From: Pseudoxanthomonas sp. CF385
GTDB lineage: Bacteria > Pseudomonadota > Gammaproteobacteria > Xanthomonadales > Xanthomonadaceae
NCBI RefSeq assembly: GCF_900104255.1
Contig: NZ_FNKZ01000001.1
Location: 248,001 to 312,000, forward strand
Length of the DNA stretch: 64,000 nt
Direction: 5' to 3'
Shown here: one piece after another, positions 63,653-64,000 of the stretch
Position numbering within the stretch: position 1 is the first letter of the stretch
Layout of the letters: each line of letters opens with the position of its first letter
The notes under the pieces: model-generated
Seen by the model: the letters and a program-made list of their open reading frames with translations, nothing else
What the model was told of the DNA's origin: nothing
Database searches by the model: none
Program-made: the position numbers and the translations under genes

Positions 63653-64000
63653 ATGTCGTCCCCGGACGTTTTCCCCATGCGATTCGAACCCACCACCGAC
63701 GCCCTCAGTACGCCGGTGGCCTGGGCGGACGCCGACGGCCTGGTCCTCGGCGTGAATCCTGCCTTCGCCCGCTGGATGGGCGTCAGTACCCGCCGCCTGC
63801 TGGGACAACCGCTGGCGGCCCTAGAGATCGACGGCGACGCCATGGCGCGCTTCCTGGACAACACCGACCGCGACGTCCTACGCCTGCACCGCCTGGCGCT
63901 GGGCATGCCGGGCGAATCGCCCCGTTTCGCCGAAGGCTGGCTGTCCCGGCTGGACGGCGGCGGCTGGCTGCTGGAAGCCCATCCGGTCGACGAATTCCCC
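63653..64000 (+). CDS. ntrB: Nitrogen regulation sensor kinase NtrB (N-terminal part)
   Basis: The frame runs from ATG 63653 to the window edge (116 codons). The translated part is a PAS-type sensor domain: DALSTPVAWADADGLVLGVN, PAFARWMGVSTRRLLGQPL, DGGGWLLEAHPVDEFP. NtrB phosphorylates NtrC when PII is uridylylated. A second in-frame ATG (63677) may be the real start, since the first has no clear ribosome site and sits against the NtrC dyad. Position after glnK-amtB supports the identity. Confidence 0.88.
   Translation, partial: MSSPDVFPMRFEPTTDALSTPVAWADADGLVLGVNPAFARWMGVSTRRLLGQPLAALEIDGDAMARFLDNTDRDVLRLHRLALGMPGESPRFAEGWLSRLDGGGWLLEAHPVDEFP

Overview
The window is chromosomal DNA of very high G+C from a gammaproteobacterium, most likely a member of the Xanthomonadaceae/Lysobacteraceae (Pseudoxanthomonas- or Luteimonas-like; the genus cannot be fixed by reading). 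The reasons are the codon use, the recC-recB-recD order, the glnA-glnK-amtB-ntrB order, and the intergenic palindromes built on GGGAGCGACGTAAGTCGC. No phage, plasmid, insertion sequence, CRISPR array, rRNA or tRNA was recognised. Both ends cut genes: recC at the left and ntrB at the right.

Layout. 1-6.7 kb: recCBD with ATGA overlaps. 6.7-12.9 kb: a pair of unrecognised small genes, a methyltransferase/YkgJ/small-protein chain, a membrane protein, an S41-like protein, folE and ychJ. 13-18.1 kb: two exported M20 amidohydrolases alternating with a TSUP exporter and an APC permease. 18.2-22.3 kb: purU, an I78-type inhibitor lipoprotein, an exported Ntn-hydrolase of the penicillin-V acylase type and a class-C beta-lactamase-like hydrolase. 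22.3-30 kb: metE and nrdA-nrdB, each behind its own cobalamin riboswitch. 30-42.5 kb: HglS, esterases, a sirtuin, ZapE, an AEC transporter, an MgtC-like protein, a divergent MocR regulator facing yczE-phzF, and two exported proteins of unknown function. 42.6-47.8 kb: a five-gene MacB-like ABC export operon with three successive adaptor genes. 48-59.7 kb: a Ycf46-like AAA+ ATPase, an orphan ParA, SixA-YceI-phospholipase D, lipid and ester enzymes, a GT-C-like protein, a META/DUF4377 lipoprotein and uppP. 59.7-64 kb: glnA, glnK, amtB and the start of ntrB.

Regulation is the richest content. Both B12-independent isozymes, MetE and class Ia RNR, sit behind cobalamin riboswitches with recognisable promoters just upstream, and the nrdA promoter also overlaps two NrdR-box-like sequences. 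glnA has a textbook sigma-54 promoter with two NtrC-like sites 31 bp apart. ntrB starts directly after a near-perfect NtrC dyad. The MocR/yczE gap holds a 9-bp inverted repeat plus a third half-site.

Two repeat families punctuate the intergenic regions: four 21-25 bp-armed palindromes, and three composite elements made of inverted pairs of GGGGAGAAGG-type hairpin units. The most unusual gene arrangement is the ABC operon with three consecutive, mutually dissimilar periplasmic adaptors.
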